From Monocercomonoides exilis (taxonomy: Eukaryota > Preaxostyla > Oxymonadida > Polymastigidae), in the NCBI GenBank assembly GCA_001643675.2, contig LSRY02000046.1, forward strand, positions 682,001 to 746,000: DNA of 64,000 nucleotides, read 5' to 3'. The notes beneath the pieces are model-generated. The model worked only from the letters and a program-made list of their open reading frames with translations, was not told the DNA's origin and made no database searches. Position 1 is the stretch's first letter. Every line of letters begins with the position of its first letter. Positions 39,101 to 50,191 of this stretch are shown one piece after another. Position numbers and translations under genes: made by a program.

Positions 39101-42100
39101 CACATGTGGGGAAGGGAAAGGATGGGGTGGGTGGATACAACTCGTGGTTCTGTGGGTTTGACTATTATCCGTGTGCCACCATCACTCATGCAGCGCAGGT
39201 GAGATATGCAGACACTAACAAGAAGATCGAATTGGATCCAGGATATGAACTTGCTGAGGCAGTTGGAATGGCTGATGCCTATGAATGGGAGATTTCATGT
39301 GCCACAAAAGGGACGGCAATCGAGGTGAAAGCACCAGAGAATTTTGAGTCATCTTGTCTGATTGAGGTATTGAGCAAATGTTCAATGAGAAACATCAAAT
39401 TCTGCATTCCATCTGCTCTATCTGGTGCATCATCATCATCTCTGATCACATCCAACTCCACAATTCTCACACTCACTGACTGCTCTGTTATTTGTTCATC
39501 AGAGAATTCCATTGGATATTGTTTTGTGAATGTGATTGGGGGAAAAGTGAAAGTGGAGGGATTGGTGATCGCAGAGACCTTGATATTTGGAGAACATTCA
39601 CTGATTGAGTTTTCTGAAGGTGTAGAATCAGTTGTGTTTTGTGGATGTGAGGTGAACAACATTGAGAAGAGAAATGGAGATGGTGGATGGGAGAGTGGAG
39701 TGGTTGGAGCAGAAAGAGGTGAGGGAAAGAATGGGATAATTGTGATTGAGTCGTGTATTGTGAAGGTGTGCAGTTGCCTTTGTGGAAGAGGAGGAGGGAT
39801 GTGTGTTGTTGTGAAAGGGGAAGGAAGTGTTGTTGTGAATGGGAGTTGTGTGATTGATAAGTGCGAGGCGAAGGGTTCAGGGGAGAATGAAGGGAGAGGA
39901 GGAGGAATAATGATTGTGGTGGAGAGCAGGGATGGTTCATTGAAAATGGAATCTGGAATTCAGAGTTTGTTTGGAGTAAATAACAATGCAAGATATGGGA
40001 AGGATGTGTTTGTTGATTGTGGAAGAGGAGTGTTGTTGGAGTCGAAAGTGAACAGAAGTTCATTTGTGTTTTTTGATTCAAACGTGATTCCATCAAATGT
40101 TTTGGAGTTGTGTGGGAGTGAGGATGGGAGAGAAGGGTAAGTGATTCCGCTGTTTGTATATTTGTGTTCAATTGGACCGAAATTGATTGTGGATGGAAGA
40201 GGAGAGAGGGCATTGGATCACAGCAGATGTGGATTCGAGAAGTTTGGGTGTCTGACGATTGATTATTGTGTAAGTCAGAGAGCGAACAACAACATTCAAG
40301 AAATAGAAATTGCTTCGGAATCATCGATAAAGAATGAAATGAAAGTTGCATCATTTGAGTTGAGTCTTTCTGGGAAAGAAGAGGGGATGAGAGTGTCTGT
40401 GAGAGATGAAGGATCAATGAATCAAAACTGGATGATCGAATGCACAAAATCATTTGAGATGAGACATTTGTCATTTGTGTTGAATGAAGAGATGAATGGG
40501 AAGAGAAGTGGATTTATCCACTCTTCATCATCAACCATCACAATCACCAGCTGTTCTATCTCGTTTGGAAATGATGAAATGATTAGATACAATGTGATCA
40601 ATATTGAGGGAGGAAGGCTGATTGTGAATGGATTTGAGATGGAAGGGCCAGTGACAATGAACGGGAAGTCTCCAATAGTGATCACAAATGGAGTTGAATT
40701 CGGAATGAAGAACAGCAGAGTGAGTGGAGTGGAAGTGAAAGGAGAAGGCGGGGGATGTTTGAATGTGGAGATGGGTGTGAATGGGGTTGCAAACATTGAA
40801 GAATGCAATTTGTCATCAGTATGTTCAGGCGGAAGTGAGATGAAAGGGGGAGGAATGACGATAGCAGTCACGAAGGGAGGAAGTTTGGAAATGAATAATG
40901 TGAAATTATCTGAATGCGAAGTGCTATCAGAGGATGTTGAGAATGGAGGGAGAGGAATGGGAGGAGGGATATTTGAAAAGCTGCCAGATCAAATGGGATC
41001 ATTTGTGATGGAAGGAATGATATTTGAGGGATGCGAAGCTTGGAAAGGAAGGAATGTGTTTGTGTCAGGATGGAATCTGAGAGAGATTGTGAACAAAGAT
41101 CATCTGAAATGGGAGATAAAGGAAGAGGAGTTGGGATCGTTTGATGAACTGTGTGGATGGGAGAGGAAGACAACAGGAGAGGAGGGATATGTGATTCCAC
41201 TTGTTGTGTATTTGTGGAGGAACTGGAGTGGGAATGGGTTTGTTTCGGTTGAGAAAGGAGGAGACTTCAGTGGGTGTGGATATTCGGAAGCACCATGTTC
41301 ATCGATTGACCACTTGATATCGCTGAGATATTCAACACTTGGAGAAAGTGAAACACACATCAGTATTATAGGATCGGGGTTATTGAGTCATTCTATATCA
41401 TTTTCATCATCAATTTCAGATTCACCAAAAGTGGTGATTGAAGGGACAAAGAAAGGAACAAGTGTGACAATCAGTGATGAAGAAGAGAATGTTTCAAAAG
41501 ATTCAATGATTTCATCGAATGTGAGTCTGTCATTTGTGAATGTGTCATTCACCAAGCCAGCCATCGCAACCCATCATGAAGTGTTGATTGAATCCTCAGG
41601 AACAAACACATTATTGTCTGTCTCTGATTGTTCATTTGGGCCAGGGAGAGGGGTGACAGAAAGTTTTGGATATTGTGTGATGAGAGTGAATGGGGGGAGT
41701 GTTGTGATTGAGAGGAGTTCGTTGAGTTTGATTTCAGAGTTGAAAGGGTTCATCACATTCAGTCCAAGTGCAAGTGAGGTGACTGTTCAGAATGTGAACA
41801 TTTCATTTGCAGATGTTACAGAGAGAAGCCTGATTTCGATGATTGAAGAGGAAAATCAAATGAATGAAAAGGAAAACAGTCATTCAAAGGGGAACAAACC
41901 AGTATTGAAGGTTGTTGGGTGCTCATTTGCGAATATCACAAAAGAAGGGATTAGAGCGAGTGTTATTGATGTGGGATCATTTGAGGATGGAGTGGAGTGC
42001 GTGATCGATGAGTGCTCAATGTCGAGTTGCAAGAGTGGCTTAAGCACAGAAGGAGGAGGAATGAGAGTGGTGCTGAAAAGCGGAGAATCAGTCTTGAAAG

Positions 42101-45100
42101 TGAATGGCAGCTCGTTTCCGATATGCAAGTGCTCGAGTGAGACAGGGTGTGGTGGAGGGCTGTTTATTGATGGGTCTAACCCAAACGCCAATAATGCTGA
42201 TGAAAGTCAAATTCCGCCTCTGAATTTCAAGATTATCAACATTCTGTTTTCATTGAACGAGGCGCATGTGGGGAAAGACATATTCATCAGATGCCACTCG
42301 ATTGAGCACCAGATCAACGAAACATTGTTTGCGTTGAACTTCATCCAGGAGTCACTGAACTCGAACAACTCCATCTGTGGGAGAGATGTGGAGAATGAGA
42401 CAGATGTTGATCTGATTCCGCTGATCACATTCGTTTATGGGCTTCTTGTGTTTGTGAATGTTACAGGAGCTGATGGCAGGCAATGTGGGGCGCAGACAAA
42501 TCCATGCAGCAGCCTCAATTGTGGGGTTGATCACATCCAAGAAGGGGTGATGAATGCGATTCTGATTGACGGAGAAGGAATTGTTTCAGGAGAATGTGTG
42601 ATAAGTAATCTTGTTGTTAAATCATTGAAGAAAACACAAGCGATTGTGAGGTTTAACTCCAAGATTGAGAAATCAGCTGAGAAGGATTGCATCATGGAAT
42701 TTGTGAATGAATGTGCTGTGGAGAGGAGCTCTTTCCAGTTTGAAGATCCATTTGAATCAACTCACAGCTTCGTTTTAAAATTGAAAAATGGATCACTGGA
42801 AATACAAAAATGTGAATTCTTCATTTCTTCAACAACCGTTGAGATAAAGTTGAACGGTTCAGTTGCGAATGTAAAAAGCGGAGAGTTGAAGATATCAGAA
42901 ACAGCATTCAGGAATCTTCATTTATCAGCATCAGTGCTTTCATTTTGTGAAGAGTCAAAAGTGGTTGTTGTTGAGACGATCATCACAAACATTGAATGTG
43001 AAAGAGATATTGTGAGTGTTGGAGGGAAAGCGAAAATGGAGATGAAAGAGATGGCAGTTGATAATGTGACTCTGTTGTCAAAGGGGTGTGTGATTAGGAT
43101 CGAAGACGCTGAAAAAGAGGTGTGTGTACTTAACAGCTCATTTGGAAAATGTGAGAATTCTGAGGAAAAGGGAAGCATGATGCAGACAAGACGGTCAAAG
43201 GATGTGAGGGTTGAGATATGTGTGTTTGATGGAGAAAAAGAAGTGGAGATAATGAATGAAGGATTTGAAAGAAAAGAAGGTTTATGTAAATGGAGCAGCT
43301 CGTTGATTGACATCGAACACAGCAATGTGGAGATGAAGGAAACAACAGTTATGAAGAGCAAAAATGGTGGACTGTGGGTGAGCGGAGGAAGCGTGAAGAT
43401 TGAAAACAGCAAGTTTGAGGACAACAACCCATCGATTGAAGGATATCCATCAGCCAGAAGGAATGTGATATGCACAGGGAATGGAGAACTGAATGTTGTG
43501 AGTGTGAAAGGTGGAGATGGACTGAAAGATAACTCATCGCTTTGGATTTTGGATGAAGGATGTCAATTGGGAGGGATTGCATCAGAAAGAGGATCATCGT
43601 ATTTCATCCCGGTTCTGGAAGAAGTGAAGAACACAACACAGGCGAGTGGGAGCATGGACTTGAGCATTCATGGGAAGTTGCTTCTGCCATGCAATTTGTC
43701 TCTGAAGATCAGCATGAAAAATGAAGATGAAGAGGAAATAGTGAGAAAGGAAATTGATGGAGAAGGCTCTGCTTCTGAGAAAGAGGTGCATTATGTTATC
43801 TCATCGGAACTGCTGAAAGTGATGGAGAACAAAACAGAAGTGACAATGTGCCTTTTGTATGGAAAAGCCGATTCGCCTTCATCAACTGAATCGTTCATTC
43901 TGAAGAACAAAAGTGAATCTCAGTCAAGCGGAAATGAAAAACTAACTGAAAGTGGAAAAGGATCAAACCCATACTGGGCTCTAATAATCGCAGGAATATT
44001 TGTTGTGTTTCTGCTTATTATTACTGTTGTTCTGGCTGTTCGATGGAGAAAACAAAAAAGACGAACAAAGGAGTTGGAGATAATTGTGGAAGAAACAGTG
44101 AAAAAGGATCCAAAGGCATTTGAGATGGTGACGATGGAGATGTCGCCTGAGGAGCAGTGGAGGAGGGCAGAGAGGGAGGCAGAGAAGAAGAATGAAGAGA
44201 GGGCAAAGAAGAGAGTGTATGAGAAAAGCTTGGGACATTCAGAGTCATCAGAGCATTTGTTGAGTGAGAGTGGATCAACTGAATATATCCTTGGGCGCGA
44301 TTCAGATAAGATTCCTGATTGGGCATTAGAAAAGTTGGAAGAAGAAGAAGAAGAGATTCGAAAGAGATCACCATCACCATCCATTTCATCCACTTCCACC
44401 ACTTCGACAACTGATTCAGATTCCACGTTTGTTCGAATGGAAGATGCATGCCCAACCACATCATCTATGTCGAATCTGGTGGATGCAATGGCCTGTTCAT
44501 CTCCTCATGAGAAATTGATTGTGGATCTGAGAGATTCTCTGTTCATGTTGTTGCATGGAAGGAATAAGACAAAGGAGATGGCAATTGGGAGTTTGAAAGA
44601 AAGAGAGCAGACAGCAGCTCAAGTCCTGTTCTGGGTGGCCAATCTCGCGCTCCACTCGTTTGATGAGATGGAAAACAAGCTTCAGTCACTTGCGAATCTG
44701 AGCCCGCACATTGTGCTATTCTCCGAACACATGGTCATCTGCATTGTGATGCACTCTGACTTCTTGTCTGATGACGATTCTGATTCCTCATCCATCTCTT
44801 CATCAACTGTTGTAACATCTGCCAGCGATGATGATGATGATAGTGACTCTCTCCCTTCTTCTGCCTTTGAGGATGAAGATTATTACAAAAAAGAATGCCT
44901 GAGATGGAAGGCGCCAGAGCTGCTGATGAACAGGAAGATGGGGTCAACGAAAGAGTCAGTTTCATTCTCGATTGGGATGATGCTGTGGGAGTGCTTGACA
45001 TTGAAGGTGCCGTTTGGCGAGTATGAAGCAGAGATTGCCGGGCAGAAGATTGTGAATGGGGAGAGGCCAGATGGAGTAGTTATAAGAGAAAGTTGTTTTG

Positions 45101-45294
45101 CTGAGATATGGAAGCAGAGTGTTGGCATGGAAAACACAAATAGACCATCATTGGTGAATTTGAAACGAGAATTTTTCAAGCATTTTCCGAAAGAAGCAGT
45201 GATTGTGACAGTGTCTGATGCTATTGATTATGAAGATGATGAGGAGGAGAAGAGCTTGGATGTTATCACCAAAGCTTCTAAAGACACATGCTGA
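36106..45294 (+). CDS. Giant beta-helix receptor-like protein with kinase-like tail (one in-frame TAA)
   Basis: This encodes about 3,062 codons without introns: 1,344 codons, a TAA at 40138-40140, then 1,717 codons in the same frame. It starts MLKEALIALVAVITSFKLHN, a signal peptide. The ectodomain has beta-helix turns (GGAIFMYN, GGGIMC, GGGLYVSS, GGGLFLEN) and at least five modules marked by CG...PC motifs (CGSNETFPC, CGFDYYPC, CGFEKFGC, CGYSEAPC, CGAQTNPC). One membrane span (about 43971-44049, YWALIIAGIFVVFLLIITVV) precedes RWRKQKRRTKELE, SLGHSESSEHLLSESGSTEY and a kinase-like C-lobe (RWKAPELLMN, SIGMMLWECLTLKVPFGE, NRPSLVNLKREF). HRD and DFG are not seen. The tail is close to that of the minus-strand giant gene. 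The TAA replaces a Tyr seen in equivalent modules (GYVIPLVVYL). The gene is probably a surface receptor or adhesin, or a recently inactivated copy of one. Confidence 0.8.
40138..40140 (+). other. In-frame TAA in the giant receptor gene
   Basis: The frame reads GREG, TAA, VIPLFVYL. Another module of the same gene reads EEGYVIPLVVYL, so TAT to TAA is one change. GGTAAGT looks like a splice donor, but conserved coding sequence continues directly after it, so an intron does not explain the stop. Confidence 0.9.
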
Positions 45295-45789
45295 AATCAG
45301 CACGAATAAGTTCGAGGTTTTCGAACTCTTTGTTTCAAAGATGAAGCTTTAACATCCAAGGTTATCGATCATCGTTTGAAGTGATGATCAAATAGGATGA
45401 AATGCAAAATGGATGAGAATGCATTTGCTATCACTTCAGTTTCAAGGCAGATAATTTGCTTATGAAGGGAAATATCAGGGGTTGAGCTTATGGAGATGGT
45501 TGAATAACCTTCTCAGATAAGTCGACTTCTTTTGAGAATATTTGAAATGCTGATGTTTTACGAAATGGGAATTGAGCCAGTATTTATGTTTATGAAGTGA
45601 CGTTTGCCTTGTTATATGCAGTTAGATATGTATAAAAGTGTAAAAACTGTGTTTTGCAATTTTTAACATTGATTTTTGGATATGTATTTGATATGTGGAA
45701 TGGTTTATTTTCTATTGCTTTGAAAAGCTTATGCATCTGAAAGAATAAATTAACATGTTTCTTTTATGTATAATATGTTCACGCAAAGC

Positions 45790-46026
45790 TTTCCTTTTCC
45801 TTTTCCTTTTCCTTTTCCTTTTCCTTTTCCTTTTCCTTTTCCTTTTCCTTTTCCTTTCCTTTCCTTTCCTTTTCTTTTCTTTTCTTTTCTTTTCTTTTCT
45901 TTTCTTTTCTTTTCTTTTCTTTTCTTTTCTTTTCTTTTCTTTTCTTTTCTTTTCTTTTCTTTTCTTTTCTTTTCTTTTCTTTTCTTTTCTTTTCTTTTCT
46001 TTTCTTTTCTTTTCTTTTCTTTTCTT
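45790..46026. repeat. Pyrimidine microsatellite: TTTTCC, TTTCC, then TTTTC units
   Basis: About eleven TTTTCC hexamers (to about 45855) pass into a few TTTCC units and then roughly thirty TTTTC pentamers. All T/C bases lie on the plus strand, 237 bp in total. Confidence 0.95.
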
Positions 46027-46293
46027 TGAAACATTTATTTCAAAAAGTCTTTCAATTTGCCTGCTTGAAATTTTTGCAAAGCCGTTATCAATTTTTATTT
46101 TATCTGGGTAATATACATTCATTTTCAGTTCATTTTTCGTAAATAAGAACCAAAAAATCAATTTTGCTGAATCTTGTTCTTCAATGCATCAAAAAGCCAA
46201 TTATCGAAATAATTAATTGCATTCGCATCATGGAATGCTGTTCACAAAGAAATATTCCAATAAGTCAATCAAAAGCACATTTAAAACTTTCTA

Positions 46294-46295
<2 letters not shown>

Positions 46296-46322
<27 letters not shown>
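46296..46322. repeat. Poly-T tract
   Basis: 27 consecutive T. Confidence 0.95.
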
Positions 46323-46326
<4 letters not shown>

Positions 46327-46883
46327 AATGAACAACAATGACCAGCTTTCTATCAAAGAAATACCTTTTTAAAAATGATTATATGTTATTCGCTACGCAT
46401 TTTTCGCTTGGAAAAGAAAGAAACAAAGAAAGAATGTACTATTTTTTCATCAGAGGATACAATAATTCTGGAAATTATCAGATTTAATCAATGTTTCATC
46501 TATTGATTAAATGAAAGTTTGTTCCGATGTCATGTGAATAATCACATGAAAAAACAAATAGTCAAAAAACAATATTGAATTCACAATAATTAAAAAAATT
46601 AGTGTGTTTTAGTAGCTTTGAAAATTGCCAGTTTTCAACAGGTTTCAAGGGTGATGATTTGGCCAACTGAAACAGTTATTTGCAATTTTAATGATTAAAC
46701 TTCTATATAAATGAACGAAGGAAATAAACAGCCCTTTATTTAATAATCGATGAATAAAATAAAGAAAAAAGACAAATAATTCTTTTTCAAAAAAAGTGTT
46801 TGACGAAACAAAAATTAATTGGCTGCTTCGAATAAAAACCACATTTTTAAATATTCTTATTACATCTCAAAACTGAATTTTTC

Positions 46884-49740
46884 TTACTCTTCTTCTCCTT
46901 GCTCAATTGAGCCGCTCACTTCGCTTTCCTTTCCTTCGCAGTCGCCTTCATCAACTTTCTCTTCTCTTGTAACAACTTGCTCTGCATTCGGATCTTCGTC
47001 TTTTGAACTCTCAGCTCCTGCTGCTTCATCATTTGTAATTTTCTTCTCTTCTTCTTTTCTTTCTTCTGTCTCTTTGTTTTCATCTCTTGAGCATTCTTCA
47101 CACTCTTTTTCCGCATCTTCCTTCTCCTTGCTTAATTCACTATTTTCATCTGCATGCTCGCTGCTCCTCTCATCCTCTTCTCCCTTCGCCTCTTCAGCTC
47201 CGCTTGACACAGCCACTGCCTCCTCCTGTTTTTCAGTTTTTTCAGTCTTATCAGCCTTCTCCATCATCTCAGCCTCGCTTTGATGCTTCATCTTCAGCAT
47301 CCTCCTCATCTGCTCCTCCTCCTCTTTCTCCTCTGCGTTCTTCTCCATCTTGATCATCACGCTCTTCCTCTTCTGCTCTTCCTCCTCTTTCTTCCTCTTG
47401 GCCACCTGCCAGGCACGCGCAATGCCCTCCGAGTAGCGCGGGGTGAAGTTCCTCCACACTTTCACCTCTCCTGTCTGCGACGTCGTCACAATCACCTGCC
47501 CATCTGCATCAATTCCTTGGCGAAGTGACGCAAATGACTGGCTCTGTGGCAGTGCATTTGAAGAAGAAGAAGAAGAAGATGATGATGATGATGAAGATGA
47601 AGATGAGGGGAACGAAGAAGAAGCAGCATTTGGTGAAGCAAACGAAAGCAAGGAATCTTCTGGTGATGAAATCGCTCCTCCAAAGCCTGGAGGCGCAAAC
47701 ACTGCACATGTTGTAATCGAGTTGTGAGCAGCAAAATACTGGCACGTCTCAATGTGATCCTGCCTCTTTGCGAAGATAGACGACGACTTCGCGCCAGCAG
47801 CTGTGCCATTTGCATTTGTGTGTACGCCTTTTGCCAGAAACGCCTCGTTTCCCTCGGGGTGGCCATCCCAAATGTAGCAGTTGTTGTTTTCTGAACCGGC
47901 AATCACAAACCTTCCCGACGGCGAAAACGTTGCTCGAATCTGCGAGGTCTGGTTGGCCATCCCCATGAACTTGCACACAGGCTCAAAGTGAGGAAGCGAA
48001 TAGCATCGGATGCGGGAGTCGTTTGTAGTGACGATAAAGCGGTCGCCACCACGGGTGATCACTTGCGGAGTCTGCGAAGCGGCAGATGCCGAAGAGCCAG
48101 CAGATGTCTGGGAAGAATCAGCTGTTGCTGAGGACGAAGTGGAAGCAGAGGAAGCAGAAGCAGAGGAGGAGGAGGAGGAAGAAGGCGCTGGCTCATACGT
48201 CACTGGCAGGAAGTCAATTCCAGTGACCTTCTTGTCGTGGTTGCTGCCGTGTCTCGACCGCACCTCCAGCCGCGTGATCAGCGGGAGCCCCACCGACGCC
48301 AGCACATACAGCTTCCCTGTGAATGTTCCGGCAAACACCATCGTGCCGTCCATCGAGAACCGCACACACGTCACGTAGTCTCCCACATCTGCTCGGTAGA
48401 TGCACCGCCCTTCCCTCACGTTCCACACGCGCACTTTCCTGTCCAGGCACCCCGTCACGCAGTAGCCGTTGTCCACCGGGTTGAAGTCCACACACGTCAC
48501 AAAGTCTCCGTGCTGCAGCGTCCGCAGCGAGTTCGCGCGGCTGACGTGCCACAGCTTCGCAGTCGAGTCCATCGAGCCAGTCAGCACAAAGCCGTTGGGC
48601 GCCCAGCACACGTCCAGGATCTGAGACTCGTGCTCCCGGAACTCCCGCACAGGCACCCGCCCAAACACTTCAAAAGCTGCGGGGTCGTCGGGGAACGAGG
48701 AGGCGGACAGCGGCTGGGTGACGATGGAAGTAGAAGAGGAGGAAGAGGAATGAGAGGAAGACATTGTCATAGACATTGACATGGATGCAGGCAGGATCGC
48801 ATTTGTTGGCGAGATTGCCTGCGGAGACGAGGCCGATGAAGAAGAAGAAATCTGATCCATTGGAGATCCCATCGCCAGCGAAGCCTCAGCAGCTGCAGCT
48901 GTCAGAGGGGTCAAAATGTCCTCTTTTGCCTGAAACACGCGAAGCACTCCTTCTTTCCCACCTGTCGCAAACCAGTTGCCCTCAGGCGAGAACCGCGCTG
49001 CCCAAATCGCATCGTTGGGCAAGTGGATCTCCTGAACAACACAAAGCCCGCGAAAGTCCTTTGTGGAACGCCGACGAAGCTTAACTTTCATTTTCTGCAG
49101 ACACTTTGGAATGAAAACGATTTTGGCAAGAACAACTTTTTGGTTCTCTTTCGCTTTTTTCCTTTCTTTTTCGTTTTCAATGTCCTTTTTTCTTTCTTCT
49201 TCTGCCATTTTTGCTGCTTCTTTTTCTGTCATTCTGTGGATGCTGACGCCACGTCTTGATGCTTCCATCATCAAGGGATGGGACATCATCGGTTCCGGTC
49301 GATACTCATCGACTCGCATAACTTTGCCCGGCTCATCCAAATTCTTAATCAAAAATTGAGGGTTATCAGGGTCAATGTACGTTGGGTCGTCCATCTGCTT
49401 TGATTTTGGAGGTGGCTTCTTTGGTGGGGGAGGAGGAGGTGGTGGTGACGTGGCTGGAATTCCCTTTTCCAGTTGTGCAATTTTTACTTCCTGTGCTGTG
49501 TCACTTTTATCTGGAGCGCAAGCAGGAGTTGTACTAAGAATAGAAAGTCGCAAGCCAGAACAATCCACATCTGCAATAACAGATCCTTAAAGTAAAGAAA
49601 AGAATTCAACAATAATATAAATTCAAAACCTGAGTGGGATTCAGTCGGAGGATGTGCAACAAGTTGGGAGTGTTGTGGAGGAATTTCTACATTTTCTGTT
49701 TTTTCCTCATCAATTGACATGAGCTGTTCGCCAAGAATGT
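46884..49740 (-). CDS. WDR44-like WD40-repeat protein (5' end incomplete)
   Basis: Two exons are visible, 49630-49740 and 46884-49585, joined in phase 1 over a 44-bp intron (49586-49629). Another acceptor just upstream (TTTTGTTAG at 49741) shows that at least one more 5' exon, with the ATG, is unseen. The N-terminal part has a proline run (SPPPPPPPPKKPPP) and a basic helix. WD40 repeats then follow: IWAARFSPEGNWFATGGKEG, then EFREHESQILDVCWAPNGF, SMDSTAKLWHVSR, DFVTCVDFNPVDNGYCVTGC, RKVRVWNV, TNDSRIRCY and SQIRATFSPSGRFVIAGSE. This order and wording match WDR44 (Rab11-binding) proteins. The C-terminus is a long Glu/Lys coiled-coil-like tail, absent from typical WDR44. Ser-rich tracts interrupt the propeller loops. 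It is probably an effector or scaffold in Rab11-type membrane recycling. Confidence 0.8.
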
Positions 49741-50191
49741 CTAACAAAAGTTAAAAAATCAAAATTGAAAAATTTAATAATTGCAAAAAGCACGAGCAGC
49801 AATAAAAACTTCTGAGTTAAATTGTATGATTAAAAATTAAAGGAAATAAAGAACTATTTTCAAAAGTTAATGTTATAAATCTCTATGCTTGAATTAATGT
49901 GCTTAATTCAAATTAGGAAAAAATAAGTCCCTTTTGAAAGCATTTAGCATATTGTTTTTTCATCATTTTTGCAATTAATATTCTTTCATACCTCACAGTT
50001 GTGACGTTACACAATTATGTGAAAATAAATAAATAATGTTATGGTTAATGTTTTTGTGAAAGAAAAGAAATCACTCAATTCTATGTATTGAGATGGACTT
50101 CGAAATTAAAGGGAATAATGATACATTCTGTTTAAACAACCATATTTTAACTATTCATTTCTCAATAAACTCTTTTTTTATTTAAAGGTAC
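49741..50191. promoter_or_regulatory. Head-to-head intergenic region
   Basis: A 451-bp AT-rich gap lies between two genes transcribed away from each other. It must contain the promoter of the giant plus-strand gene and either the missing first exon or the promoter of the WDR44-like gene. No specific element is recognisable. Confidence 0.4.

Larger units (their letters stand above)
45295..46883. other. Non-coding region with microsatellite and poly-T
   Basis: This is the 3' flank of the giant gene and the 3' flank of the convergent minus-strand gene. It holds the pyrimidine microsatellite 45790-46026 and poly-T 46296-46322. Long Lys-Arg/Phe-rich frames across the microsatellite are repeat artefacts. 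Confidence 0.7.

Noticed and set aside
40138-40200. An intron starting at GGTAAGT to explain the in-frame TAA
   Set aside because: The sequence right after it (VIPLFVYL and on) is conserved coding sequence matched by sister modules, so splicing it out would delete a conserved part.
45712-46161. Lys-Arg-Glu-rich and Phe-Leu-rich frames of up to 149 aa
   Set aside because: They are translations of the TTTTCC/TTTTC microsatellite.
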